From: an uncultured Bacteroidales bacterium
Lineage (GTDB): Bacteria > Bacteroidota > Bacteroidia > Bacteroidales > UBA3824
DNA length: 39,876 nt
Reading direction: 5' to 3'
NCBI GenBank assembly: GCA_905234655.1
Contig: CAJOJG010000026.1
Coordinates: forward strand, 1-39,876
The notes under the pieces are model-generated. The model searched no databases, was not told where the DNA came from, and saw only the letters and a program-made list of their open reading frames with translations. This document shows positions 7,391 through 15,139 of the stretch, one piece after another. A program made the position numbers and the translations under genes. The first letter of the stretch is position 1; the number at the start of each line of letters is the position of its first letter.

Positions 7391-7775
7391 GGCGGCGCTT
7401 TTACAAGAGCGAACCAAACAGTTTGCTCTTAGAATTATAAAATTGTACCGAGCATTGCCTAAAACTGGTGATGCTCAGGTAATTGGCAGACAGATTCTTC
7501 GAAGCGGAACTTCTGTTGCTGCCAATTATCGTGCCGCATGCCGTTCAAGATCAGACAATGAGTTTTACAGTAAAATATCCATTGTGGTGGAAGAGTCTGA
7601 CGAAACACAGTTTTGGATGGAATTGCTTGTAGAAGCGGGCATTATCCCCACAGAAAGATTATCGGATTTAATGAATGAAGGCGAAGATATTCTGAAAATA
7701 ATGTCTTCGTCTCGTCGAACCTGCAAACAAAAATTAAACTCTCAGAACGACAATCGAAAATCATCAAATCAGTAA
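7380..7775 (+). CDS. Four-helix-bundle protein, 23S rRNA intervening-sequence (S23) family
   Basis: 131 residues with the family pattern: RTKQFALRIIKLYRALPK, then GDAQVIGRQILRSGTSVAAN, YRAACRSRSDNEFYSKI, and VVEESDETQFWMELLVEAGI. About the first 118 residues are family; the polar tail after them is not. Relatives are encoded inside 23S rRNA intervening sequences, beside diversity-generating reverse transcriptases (as Avd), and very often as solitary genes in Bacteroidota. They form pentameric helical bundles and bind nucleic acid. There is no reverse transcriptase or rRNA here, so the role is unknown. The gene is AT-richer than purD and fumarase on either side, overlaps purD by 11 bases, and is followed by AAATC-type short repeats, which suggests insertion as a cassette. 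Confidence 0.88.
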   Translation: MESKAALLQERTKQFALRIIKLYRALPKTGDAQVIGRQILRSGTSVAANYRAACRSRSDNEFYSKISIVVEESDETQFWMELLVEAGIIPTERLSDLMNEGEDILKIMSSSRRTCKQKLNSQNDNRKSSNQ

Positions 7776-7808
7776 ATCGAAAATCAACAAATCAACAAAT
7801 CAACAAAT
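7761..7808. repeat. Short AAATC/AACAAATC tandem repeat
   Basis: Degenerate repeats of the words ATCAACAAATC and AAATC fill the gap before the fumarase gene. A similar tract is at 10600-10640. Low-complexity intergenic sequence; function unknown. Confidence 0.6.
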
Positions 7809-7816
7809 AAATAATT

Positions 7817-9469
7817 ATGGCTAACATTCCAGAGTTCAAGTACGCGCCCATGTTTCAGTTGGGTGCCGACGACACAGAATATTACCTTCTTACCAAAGAA
7901 GGCGTTTCGGTAGGCGAATTTGAGGGCAAACCGATGTTGAAGGTAACGCCCGAAGCCCTCACAAAACTTTCGCAACAGGCGTTCCACGACGTTTCGTTCA
8001 TGCTGCGCCGCAAGCACAACGAGCAAGTCGCCAAAATCCTTCGCGACCCCGAGGCTTCCGACAACGACAAGTACGTTGCCCTGACGTTCCTGCGCAACGC
8101 CGAGGTATCGTGCAAAGGACAGTTGCCCCTCTGCCAGGACACCGGCACGGCGATAATCCACGGCGAAAAAGGCCAGCAAGTCTGGACTGGATTTTGCGAC
8201 GAAGAGGCACTCTCTAAGGGCGTCTACAACACCTACACGCAGGACAACCTTCGCTACTCGCAAAACGCGCCCCTGACGATGTACGAGGAAAAAAACACAC
8301 GCTGCAACCTTCCCGCTCAGATAGACATCGAGGCCACCGAAGGCATGGAATACCGTTTCCTGATGGTAACGAAAGGCGGCGGCTCTGCCAACAAGACCTA
8401 CCTCTATCAGGAAACCAAGGCGCGCATCCAAAACCCCGGCACTCTCGTCCCCTTCCTCGTCGAGAAGATGAAATCGCTCGGCACGGCAGCCTGCCCGCCC
8501 TACCACATCGCATTTGTGATAGGCGGCACGAGCGCAGAGAAAAACCTCTTGACTGTCAAGCTCGCCTCGACGCATTATTATGACTCGCTTCCCACCACCG
8601 GCGACGAGACCGGCCGCGCATTCCGCGACATCGAGCTCGAAAAACAACTTCTTCAAGAGGCTTACAAAATCGGCCTCGGCGCACAGTTCTCGGGCAAATA
8701 CATGGCACACGACGTGCGCGTAATCCGCTTGCCGAGGCACGGCGCAAGCTGCCCGATAGGGTTGGGCGTAAGTTGTTCCGCCGACCGCAACATCAAGGCA
8801 AAAATCAACAAAGACGGCATCTGGATTGAGAAGATGGACGACAAGCCCTACGAACTCATCCCCGAATCGCTTCGCAACGCGGGCGAGGGCGACGCAGTGA
8901 AAATCGACCTCAACCAGCCGATGAGCGAGGTTTGCAAAATCCTCTCTAAATATCCCGTCTCTACCCGCCTTTCCCTCAACGGCACCATCATCGTAGGCCG
9001 CGACATCGCCCACGCCAAGCTCAAAGCGCGTCTCGACGCCGGCGAAGACCTTCCGCAGTACATGAAGGACCACCCGATTTACTACGCCGGCCCCGCCAAG
9101 ACGCCCGAAGGAATGCCCTGCGGTTCGATGGGCCCGACGACCGCCAACCGCATGGATCCCTACGTTGACGAGTTCCAAGACCACGGCGGCTCGATGATAA
9201 TGCTCGCCAAGGGCAACCGCACCGAGGCCGTCACCAACGCCTGCAAGAAGCACGGCGGCTTCTACCTCGGCTCTATCGGCGGCCCGGCTGCCATCCTCGC
9301 GCAAAACAACATCAAGTCGATCGAGTGCGTGGAATACCCCGAACTCGGCATGGAAGCCATCTGGAAAATCGAAGTCCAGGACTTCCCCGCCTTCATCCTC
9401 GTTGACGACAAGGGCAACGACTTCTTCAAACAGCTCAAGCCCTGCGCCGGCTGCACGATAATTGCGTAA
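7817..9469 (+). CDS. fum: Fumarate hydratase, class I (iron-sulfur, heat-labile)
   Basis: 550 residues, close to FumA/FumB length, with the alpha and beta parts fused. It interconverts fumarate and malate in the cytosol, which in Bacteroidota serves the reductive branch towards succinate. Diagnostic segments are [11 protein letters not shown] (C106), [33 protein letters not shown] (C226), [19 protein letters not shown] (C312, C320), and in the beta part [45 protein letters not shown] and [11 protein letters not shown]. Three of these cysteines hold the [4Fe-4S] cluster; by position they are C106, C226 and probably C320. The start [16 protein letters not shown] is typical of Bacteroidales orthologues. 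No promoter was recognised in the repeat-rich gap upstream. Confidence 0.96.
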   Translation: MANIPEFKYAPMFQLGADDTEYYLLTKEGVSVGEFEGKPMLKVTPEALTKLSQQAFHDVSFMLRRKHNEQVAKILRDPEASDNDKYVALTFLRNAEVSCKGQLPLCQDTGTAIIHGEKGQQVWTGFCDEEALSKGVYNTYTQDNLRYSQNAPLTMYEEKNTRCNLPAQIDIEATEGMEYRFLMVTKGGGSANKTYLYQETKARIQNPGTLVPFLVEKMKSLGTAACPPYHIAFVIGGTSAEKNLLTVKLASTHYYDSLPTTGDETGRAFRDIELEKQLLQEAYKIGLGAQFSGKYMAHDVRVIRLPRHGASCPIGLGVSCSADRNIKAKINKDGIWIEKMDDKPYELIPESLRNAGEGDAVKIDLNQPMSEVCKILSKYPVSTRLSLNGTIIVGRDIAHAKLKARLDAGEDLPQYMKDHPIYYAGPAKTPEGMPCGSMGPTTANRMDPYVDEFQDHGGSMIMLAKGNRTEAVTNACKKHGGFYLGSIGGPAAILAQNNIKSIECVEYPELGMEAIWKIEVQDFPAFILVDDKGNDFFKQLKPCAGCTIIA

Positions 9470-9483
9470 CCCAGCGTTTTTTT

Positions 9484-9546
9484 AATTACGAATTATGAAT
9501 TACGAAACACGACACGCCGTCAGTTAGCGATTCATAATTCGTAATT
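9484..9546. repeat. Perfect 17-bp inverted repeat downstream of fumarase
   Basis: Arms 9484-9500 and 9530-9546 are exact reverse complements (AATTACGAATTATGAAT and its complement) around a 29-base centre, with T-runs on both outer sides. The stem is AT-rich. It could act as a bidirectional terminator between the fumarase and the membrane-protein genes, or be a small palindromic repeat. Confidence 0.7.
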
Positions 9547-9600
9547 CATTTTTTACTTGACATTGAACAACTTACAGGCCACAAGCCTTACGAAACAGAC

Positions 9601-10599
9601 ATGATACTTAAACAAGCAAAGCAAAACGGCATGGAGGCCATGGCTGCGGTTGCGGTCGTGCTGCTGCTGACCGTGCCGGCGATATTCCTGCCGCACACAA
9701 GACAGTACATCATTGAGCCAGAGAACGGCACTCCGCTGTTCAACACGCTATACGGCATGATTTTCGGCGGCACAGTGACCGTCTGGACACAGATAGCGTC
9801 ACTATTGGCCATGACCGCAGAACTGTCGGTGCTGGTGCTGCTTAACTCGGACTTCGAGCTTACACGCGCCAAGCCGTCGCTGTTTGCGCTGGTGTTCCTG
9901 CCGATGACGCTCTCGCTCGTACCGTGCAACACTCTCCTGCCCGAGCAGATTGCAAACATCTTCATCGCGCTCGGACTTATCAAAGTCTTTGCTTGCCACA
10001 GCATGGACAACGCCTCGTGGACATTCTTCGACGCGGGGCTGTTCTTCGGGATTGCGACGCTGTTCTGCACACCGGCGGCGGTCATGCTTGTCATCGGGCT
10101 TATAGCGGTCATGGTTTTCAGACCGATAAAGGGCGGCGAACTGTCCATCTTTGTAGTCGGATTCCTGACTCCGATAACCTTCTACCTTGCGGTTTATTAT
10201 CTCGTCGAGGGGACATTGGAGCCGCTCTCCGACTACCTCCACACACTCATCACCGTCGGCGCAGGCCTCACAGTCACCTACAACAGCATAATCTGCATAG
10301 CCGTAAGCACACTGCTACTTATCATCGCCAGCGTAATGATTCTTAACGAATATCCAAAATACAACCTCTTCAGCAGCCGCGCTTACCGATTGTTGTTGAT
10401 AATGTTCCTGATTGTGGTAGGCAGCACGTTTTTCCTGCCGTATTTCAGCATCCAGGCTCTCAGGCTCACTGCCATTCCCGTCACAATCCTGTACGTGACT
10501 GTGTTCCACGACAGCAAGCCGTCGCTATGGCTCGACATATTCTTCGTCGCGTTCATAGTGCTTAACATCGCCCTGCAAATCCTGTGGTACCGCCTCTAA
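9601..10599 (+). CDS. Multi-pass inner-membrane protein, DUF6427-like
   Basis: 332 residues with about nine hydrophobic segments (for example AVAVVLLLTVPAIFLP, IASLLAMTAELSVLVLL, LFFGIATLFCTPAAVMLVI, LLLIMFLIVVGSTFFLP). The pattern resembles DUF6427 proteins of Bacteroidota: an early R/N-rich turn, then KPSLFALVFLPMTLS, a cytoplasmic RPIKGGE loop and LLTPI/YFLAVYYLVEG-like helices. Function is unknown; distant similarity to polytopic glycosyltransferase-like membrane proteins has been suggested for such proteins. It stands alone between the fumarase inverted repeat and a convergent gene. The ATG at 9601 precedes a short amphipathic lead-in, and I saw no better start. Confidence 0.7.
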   Translation: MILKQAKQNGMEAMAAVAVVLLLTVPAIFLPHTRQYIIEPENGTPLFNTLYGMIFGGTVTVWTQIASLLAMTAELSVLVLLNSDFELTRAKPSLFALVFLPMTLSLVPCNTLLPEQIANIFIALGLIKVFACHSMDNASWTFFDAGLFFGIATLFCTPAAVMLVIGLIAVMVFRPIKGGELSIFVVGFLTPITFYLAVYYLVEGTLEPLSDYLHTLITVGAGLTVTYNSIICIAVSTLLLIIASVMILNEYPKYNLFSSRAYRLLLIMFLIVVGSTFFLPYFSIQALRLTAIPVTILYVTVFHDSKPSLWLDIFFVAFIVLNIALQILWYRL

Positions 10600-10640
10600 A
10601 TCACCAAATCAACAATTCAACAAATCGCCAAATCATCAAA
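10600..10640. repeat. AAATC/AACAAATC low-complexity tract between convergent genes
   Basis: The gap between the convergent genes is a run of CAAATC-like words similar to 7761-7808. Confidence 0.5.
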
Positions 10641-11724
10641 TCCCAATGTGGCTGAAGAACTCCAACACGTCTTCCCAAGTTTTGTAGGGCGGCTTGCCAA
10701 ACTGGAGGAACGCGCCCATGAACTCCTTCGCGCCATTGACATCGCGGTCGTCGATTAGGTAGTCGCCATAGTTGAGGTTCTTGTGGTGGGAGATTATCAG
10801 ACGGCGGTATGCCGACACACCGAGCCATTTTTGAACCCAAATCAACTTGTCGCCCCACGACGACGGGTTGCTGTATGGCGCGCTTGAAAGTATGTACGTG
10901 TCGTACTTCAATGACAACGCCCGGAACGCCTTGGCCGCGCCTGGCATCGGATCCAAAACCGCGAAATATCCCGGAATGTCCCACGGACGGCCTTCGTATT
11001 CCTGCAAGGTCTTTTCGTCAAACTTCCTCACGCCTTTGTCATAGTCCACAAGCGTGTTGTCGAGATCCATGTACACGATAGGACGCTGTGTGCCGTTCTG
11101 CCGGTCGTCAATCCACCTTATGACAGGCAGCACGGAGTTATGCAGGACATGCTCGTTAAGGCGGTGTTCGCCGTCAAAATATATCGCGTTCATGTACTTC
11201 GACGCGAAGATGTCATGCGTATGGACTACGGGGTCATGGTCGCCAAAAAGTCCATAGACAAGATTGCGGTGCTCGTTGGCGTCGACGGCGGAGAATGAGT
11301 TTTTCATGACTTCCTTGAACTCGTCGATTATGGGCTGCGTGACCCAAAACTCAGTCTCTCCGTCCTGACGCGGGTTGAGCCATTTCTGCTTGCCCATGCC
11401 GTGGAGTTTCTTTATTGTATCGCCGATTTGGAAAGCGGGATTGACGACAATCCTGTAAAACCCATACAACTGCTCGGCGTAGAACCCGCCCATCGACGTG
11501 CCGATTATCAAATCGGGCTTGTCATTGGCGCACACATTGTGCAACAGTTCCATCGCCTTAAGCGGGCTGAGCGGCAGGTCAGGGGCGATGACCTCGGTGT
11601 TTGGCAGGAGGTTGCGGAGGTTTTTCGCAGTGCCACTCGCGCCAGACGAGCCAAAGCCGTGGACATACAGTATTTTCTTGCCCGACATGATGTCAGGATA
11701 TTGGACGAAGTTTTGGTTTTCCAT
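10636..11724 (-). CDS. Fusion of YqiA-like alpha/beta hydrolase with 5'(3')-deoxyribonucleotidase (HAD)
   Basis: 362 residues in two clear domains. Residues about 14-205 are a YqiA-type esterase: KILYVHGFGSSG, a GTSMGG nucleophile elbow (S77), GDHDPVV (acid), and H187 in FDGEHRLNEH. Residues about 213-355 are a NT5C-type HAD phosphatase: IVYMDLDNTLVDYD (D220, D222), WDIPGYF, LDPMPGAAKAFRAL, YILSSAPYSNPSSW and LIDDRD (D325, D326). YqiA and NT5C are normally separate proteins. The second domain would dephosphorylate deoxynucleoside monophosphates; the first hydrolyses ester bonds of unknown substrates. No export signal, so cytosolic. An internal start at residue 13 (MSGKKILYVHG) is possible. 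The gene stands alone downstream of the kinase gene, with a gap of 69 bases. Confidence 0.85.
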   Translation of the reverse strand: MENQNFVQYPDIMSGKKILYVHGFGSSGASGTAKNLRNLLPNTEVIAPDLPLSPLKAMELLHNVCANDKPDLIIGTSMGGFYAEQLYGFYRIVVNPAFQIGDTIKKLHGMGKQKWLNPRQDGETEFWVTQPIIDEFKEVMKNSFSAVDANEHRNLVYGLFGDHDPVVHTHDIFASKYMNAIYFDGEHRLNEHVLHNSVLPVIRWIDDRQNGTQRPIVYMDLDNTLVDYDKGVRKFDEKTLQEYEGRPWDIPGYFAVLDPMPGAAKAFRALSLKYDTYILSSAPYSNPSSWGDKLIWVQKWLGVSAYRRLIISHHKNLNYGDYLIDDRDVNGAKEFMGAFLQFGKPPYKTWEDVLEFFSHIGI

Positions 11725-11793
11725 ATTTGTAATGACGTTTTTGTTATCAAAAAAAATTAACTATTTCCGCGCTCATACCCGAATAGCCACGCC

Positions 11794-13545
11794 TTATTTC
11801 GGCTGCGGCATGAGGTGGATCTTGTTTTCTTCGGGGTTGTAGTAGCACACGGAGTTTGTCTCGCTCTCGACATCGAGGACAAGGATTCCGTCGTCGTGGA
11901 GGAACTCGTACTTGTTGACCTCGTAATGAGTGCCATTAGCCATCGTGCGGGTGTAGACATTGCCGAGGTACCACCCGCCGCCCGCTTCGCCCTTGGGGAT
12001 TGTGCGAATCTTTATTTCGTTCGGGAAGTCCACGGAGATGGCCTTGCTCGTGTTGTCGAGGAAAATAAGGAGTTTGCAGGATTTGTCAGTCTCACTGTGG
12101 ATTACACATGCGAAGTCCGTGCCTTCAACTCCATCATACTGTCCCGTCGCAATGCCGTTGTACCCGAGGTTGTTGCCATTCTCGCCGGAAATCGTCCACT
12201 GGGACGTCGTGTTCTTGAAATACTTGTTGCCCACAAAATATTTCCACAGCCTCGGCCTGTACTCGTTTGGCGTCAACTCTATCGCGTCCTTATTGGCAAA
12301 CATGGAGTTGAACTGCTGGTAGACTTTTGGCGTGGCGATGTGGATCTTCGGCACAAAACCCTTAATTCCACGCAGCGACACGGCCTCAACCCACACGTTC
12401 CCGCCGCCGTCGGTCTGCTCGGGCTTGTCGGAGCCTATGCGCACAGTCTCGCCATAATTGAGGTTGTCTATCATCTTTGAACCAAGGCTGTCGGCGGCGT
12501 AGAGGTGCGTGTTATGCGCGATGACGTGCATCTGGTCGCTGCGGTTCAAGGTGAACATGGACACCGCTACCGCGATTACAAAAGTCGCCACGACGAGCAT
12601 CATCAGCGCGTTCTTGGCGAATGACGAGTGGCGTTCCTTGTCCGTCGGCGCGTCGATTTCAAAAATCTGCGTGTCGTTCAAGCTCGACTTGGACTCGGTC
12701 TGTGGCATTATGGCGAGGATGTCGCGGCGGAAGGCGTTGCAGTCCTGGTACCGGTCGAGCGGACGCTTGGCAGTCGCCTTGTAGATGACCTCCTCCATCT
12801 GCGGCGAAATCCCGGCGTAAATAGATGACGGCGGCGGCAGCGGGTCGTTGATGATTTTGTTATAAATCTCATACTCGCTGAGTTTGTTGCTATACGGATG
12901 CTGCCCGGTCAACATCTGGAAGAACGTTATGCCAAGCGAATAAATGTCCGTCCTGCGGTCTAAGGGCTGCCCCTTGACCTGCTGCGGGCTCATGTAGAGC
13001 GCAGTGCCGACCTTTGTGCCGGGTTTTGTGATATGCGGCGCGGGCATGTCTATCATCTGCGCAATGCCAAAGTCAAGTATCTTGACCTCATTGTCGGGCG
13101 TGATGACGAAGTTGCCGGGCTTTATGTCGCGGTGTATGACATTCTTGGAGTGCATGTAGCCCACGGCGTCGAGCATCTGGAGCATGTACTTAATCGCCTT
13201 GTGCTCGGGAATGGGACCCGACTCGTTCTTTATGTATTCGTTAAGCGGTATGCCGTTTATGAGTTCCTCGATGATGAACGTGCCTTCGTCACAGTCGATA
13301 TAGTCATAGATAGTGACTATGTGGGGATGCTTTAACTTTGACAATGTAACAGCCTCGTTCTTAAGCCTTTCTTTAACGCCTTCTTTTTGTGCGAGCATCG
13401 GGTTGAGCTGCTTTATGGCCACACGCCGCCCTAAGAGCATGTGGACGCCTTCGTAGACGCTGCTCATGCCCCCCTCGGCAACAAGTGATTCTACCTTGTA
13501 ATTGCCGAGCCGCCGTCCTATCATCGAGTTCTTTGGCATTGGCAT
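11794..13545 (-). CDS. Membrane Ser/Thr protein kinase (PknB type) with extracytoplasmic SH3-like domain
   Basis: 583 residues. Kinase domain about 14-280 with a glycine loop (VAEGGMSSVYEG), K45 (VAIKQL), catalytic HRDIKPGNF (D140, N145), DFG (158-160) and an activation segment ending YMSPQQ, where SPE is usual. A cytosolic linker leads to one transmembrane helix at 311-332. The extracytoplasmic part has an SH3b-like stretch (about 338-403: HNTHLYAADSL, NYGETVRIG, VWVEAVSLRGIKGFVP) and a further beta-rich domain with KYFVGNKYF and GENGNNLGYNG. Its ATG directly abuts the phosphatase stop (TAAATG), so the two are translationally coupled. It probably signals envelope state through protein phosphorylation that the phosphatase reverses. 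Confidence 0.92.
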   Translation of the reverse strand: MPMPKNSMIGRRLGNYKVESLVAEGGMSSVYEGVHMLLGRRVAIKQLNPMLAQKEGVKERLKNEAVTLSKLKHPHIVTIYDYIDCDEGTFIIEELINGIPLNEYIKNESGPIPEHKAIKYMLQMLDAVGYMHSKNVIHRDIKPGNFVITPDNEVKILDFGIAQMIDMPAPHITKPGTKVGTALYMSPQQVKGQPLDRRTDIYSLGITFFQMLTGQHPYSNKLSEYEIYNKIINDPLPPPSSIYAGISPQMEEVIYKATAKRPLDRYQDCNAFRRDILAIMPQTESKSSLNDTQIFEIDAPTDKERHSSFAKNALMMLVVATFVIAVAVSMFTLNRSDQMHVIAHNTHLYAADSLGSKMIDNLNYGETVRIGSDKPEQTDGGGNVWVEAVSLRGIKGFVPKIHIATPKVYQQFNSMFANKDAIELTPNEYRPRLWKYFVGNKYFKNTTSQWTISGENGNNLGYNGIATGQYDGVEGTDFACVIHSETDKSCKLLIFLDNTSKAISVDFPNEIKIRTIPKGEAGGGWYLGNVYTRTMANGTHYEVNKYEFLHDDGILVLDVESETNSVCYYNPEENKIHLMPQPK

Positions 13546-14772
13546 TTATAGTGGTATTATGATTTCAGAGGCTGGCTCGATGTCAAATTCGCCATGCAGC
13601 GAGTTTGCCCGGATTATCTTCTCCCGCGGCGTCCCATACAGCATCTCGAGCGTCATGAGGTTGTCATAAAACCGCACAATGTGGATTTTCTTGACTGGAA
13701 CCCTCACCTGGCATCGACCGTCGGGAAACGACGTGACGGTAATCGACTGTGGCTCGACGCCGAATATTCCGGCGATTGAGTCGAGGCTGTTAGCCGCGCC
13801 GAGGTCACACACGACAACCTCGTCGCCGCCGAAGTCTACCCTGCCCTGCCCCACGCTCGCGTGTGTCTTCGCCTCCTTGAGGTACATCAGCACGCCAAGG
13901 ATTATGACAAGCACCGACAGTATGGCGACAGTCACCGGCGTGCGCTTTTCGGCGACATCATTCGCGTCCTCGGCGACGACGGCAGTCTGCTCGGTGCGCT
14001 CGGCAGTGACACTGTTGATGTTAAAAAACTTTATCAACTGGAACGTTATGTTGTCATACCCGCCATTGTCAATGGCAGTGCGCAACAGCTCCGCGCCCTT
14101 GTCCTCAATATATCCGCTGCGCGAGAGCGTCGCGAGAATGTCCTGCCTCGGCACCATGTTGTACAGCCCGTCGGTGCATAAAAGCACCATTTCGTCGTCA
14201 TCAGGCGTGAGCGGGTGACGGTACACGTGCGGCTCGATTGTGTCAAGCCCCATCGCCTGGACAAGCTCGTTCTTCCGAGGGTGGCTCTCGGCGTCCTCCG
14301 GCTTCAACTTGCCACTGTCCACAAGATGCTGGACATAGCTGTCGTCCTTCGTGACCTGCCTCAACTCGCCTCGCGAAAGATAATAAATCCTTGAGTCGCC
14401 GATATTTGCGTAATAGACCTTGTTATACCTCACGAGCGCAAGGACAAGCGTCGTCGCCATGCCCTCGCACTCGGGGTGGATACGCCCTTCTTCCAAAAGG
14501 CGCGTCTGCGCATAGTCGATGGCGTCCTTGATGGCCTGTATCGGGTCCTTGTAGTAATAGTTCGTGAAGAAAAACTTCAACGAGTTAACCACGGTCTGCG
14601 ACGCCTTCTCGCCGCATGGCATACCGCCACAACCATCACAGACGACAAAGACATGGCCGTTCACAGAATCGACATAGCCACAAGAGTCCTCGTTATTAGA
14701 GCGGACAGCACCCTTGTCGGTATGGCTTGTGTATAAAAAATTAGTGAGTTCTTTTGTCTTAGCAGTTTCCAT
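13546..14772 (-). CDS. Membrane PP2C-type protein phosphatase with periplasmic LysM-like region
   Basis: 408 residues from the METAKTKELTNFLY start. PP2C domain about 12-250: SHTDKGAVRSNNED, VVCDGCGGMPCGE, GMATTLVLALV, ANIGDSRIYYL, LLCTDGLYNMV and GGYDNITFQLI supply the metal-binding aspartates. One transmembrane helix follows at about 280-298. The C-terminal 90 residues contain a LysM-like motif (IHIVRFYDNLMTLEMLYGTP with IIRANSL and ASEIIIPL) and an earlier weaker copy (SLDSIAGIFGVEPQSI). It dephosphorylates Ser/Thr, presumably targets of the adjacent kinase. I chose the start at 14772 because a -7 box (14811-14818) lies upstream of it and inside the longer open frame to 14883. Confidence 0.9.
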   Translation of the reverse strand: METAKTKELTNFLYTSHTDKGAVRSNNEDSCGYVDSVNGHVFVVCDGCGGMPCGEKASQTVVNSLKFFFTNYYYKDPIQAIKDAIDYAQTRLLEEGRIHPECEGMATTLVLALVRYNKVYYANIGDSRIYYLSRGELRQVTKDDSYVQHLVDSGKLKPEDAESHPRKNELVQAMGLDTIEPHVYRHPLTPDDDEMVLLCTDGLYNMVPRQDILATLSRSGYIEDKGAELLRTAIDNGGYDNITFQLIKFFNINSVTAERTEQTAVVAEDANDVAEKRTPVTVAILSVLVIILGVLMYLKEAKTHASVGQGRVDFGGDEVVVCDLGAANSLDSIAGIFGVEPQSITVTSFPDGRCQVRVPVKKIHIVRFYDNLMTLEMLYGTPREKIIRANSLHGEFDIEPASEIIIPL

Positions 14773-14810
14773 GATTAACGCGGCGGTATGTCCATTAAAG
14801 TTCGCCGACA

Positions 14811-14818
14811 CAAATTTA
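14811..14818 (-). promoter_or_regulatory. Candidate -7 box of the phosphatase-kinase operon
   Basis: TAAATTTG on the minus strand, 39 bases before the chosen ATG. No TTTG at the expected -33 position, so this is a partial match. Confidence 0.45.
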
Positions 14819-15031
14819 GTGATAAAAACCAAAACACGTGTAAAATTTGCGGAAAATTTTTTACGACTACCAAAATCGCACAAAGTTTAACCTGTCACTA
14901 CGAAAAATAATCAAAAAAAAATCAAGAACCAACAAGCAGCAAATCAACATCTTGCAAACGAATACTAAAAAAACTTCAAAAAAAATTTGGTGGAATGGAA
15001 AATTGGTCATAGTTCTGGGTCGTGATATTTA

Positions 15032-15066
15032 CCAGTTACATTGTATCAAACCAATTACATTGTACC
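15032..15066. repeat. Two near-identical 16-base direct repeats in the intergenic region
   Basis: 15032-15047 and 15051-15066 share CCARTTACATTGTAYC with a 19-base period; a third partial copy (GATTACAC) follows. They lie upstream of the lipoprotein gene. The rest of 14820-15139 is AT-rich and shows no gene. The repeats could be tandem binding sites or chance AT-rich repetition. Confidence 0.45.
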
Positions 15067-15139
15067 GATTACACAGCACTAATGACAATTTGATTATATT
15101 TTGTTTGAATTAATTATTAACTTACTAAAACAACACATT

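Noticed and set aside
7380..7775. Diversity-generating retroelement accessory protein (Avd)
   Set aside because: The protein is in the same wider family, but there is no reverse transcriptase, template repeat or variable repeat nearby.
7784..9304. 506-codon open frame opposite fumarase, and similar long frames opposite purD (6155-7417) and DUF2723 (21230-22561)
   Set aside because: They are antisense to proteins with unmistakable motifs. Their composition (Val/Ala/Arg/His-rich) comes from C/G-ending codons on the other strand.
13546..14883. Longer phosphatase start at 14883
   Set aside because: The extra 37 residues are not PP2C-like and a -7 box lies within them; METAKTKELTN at 14772 is the better start.
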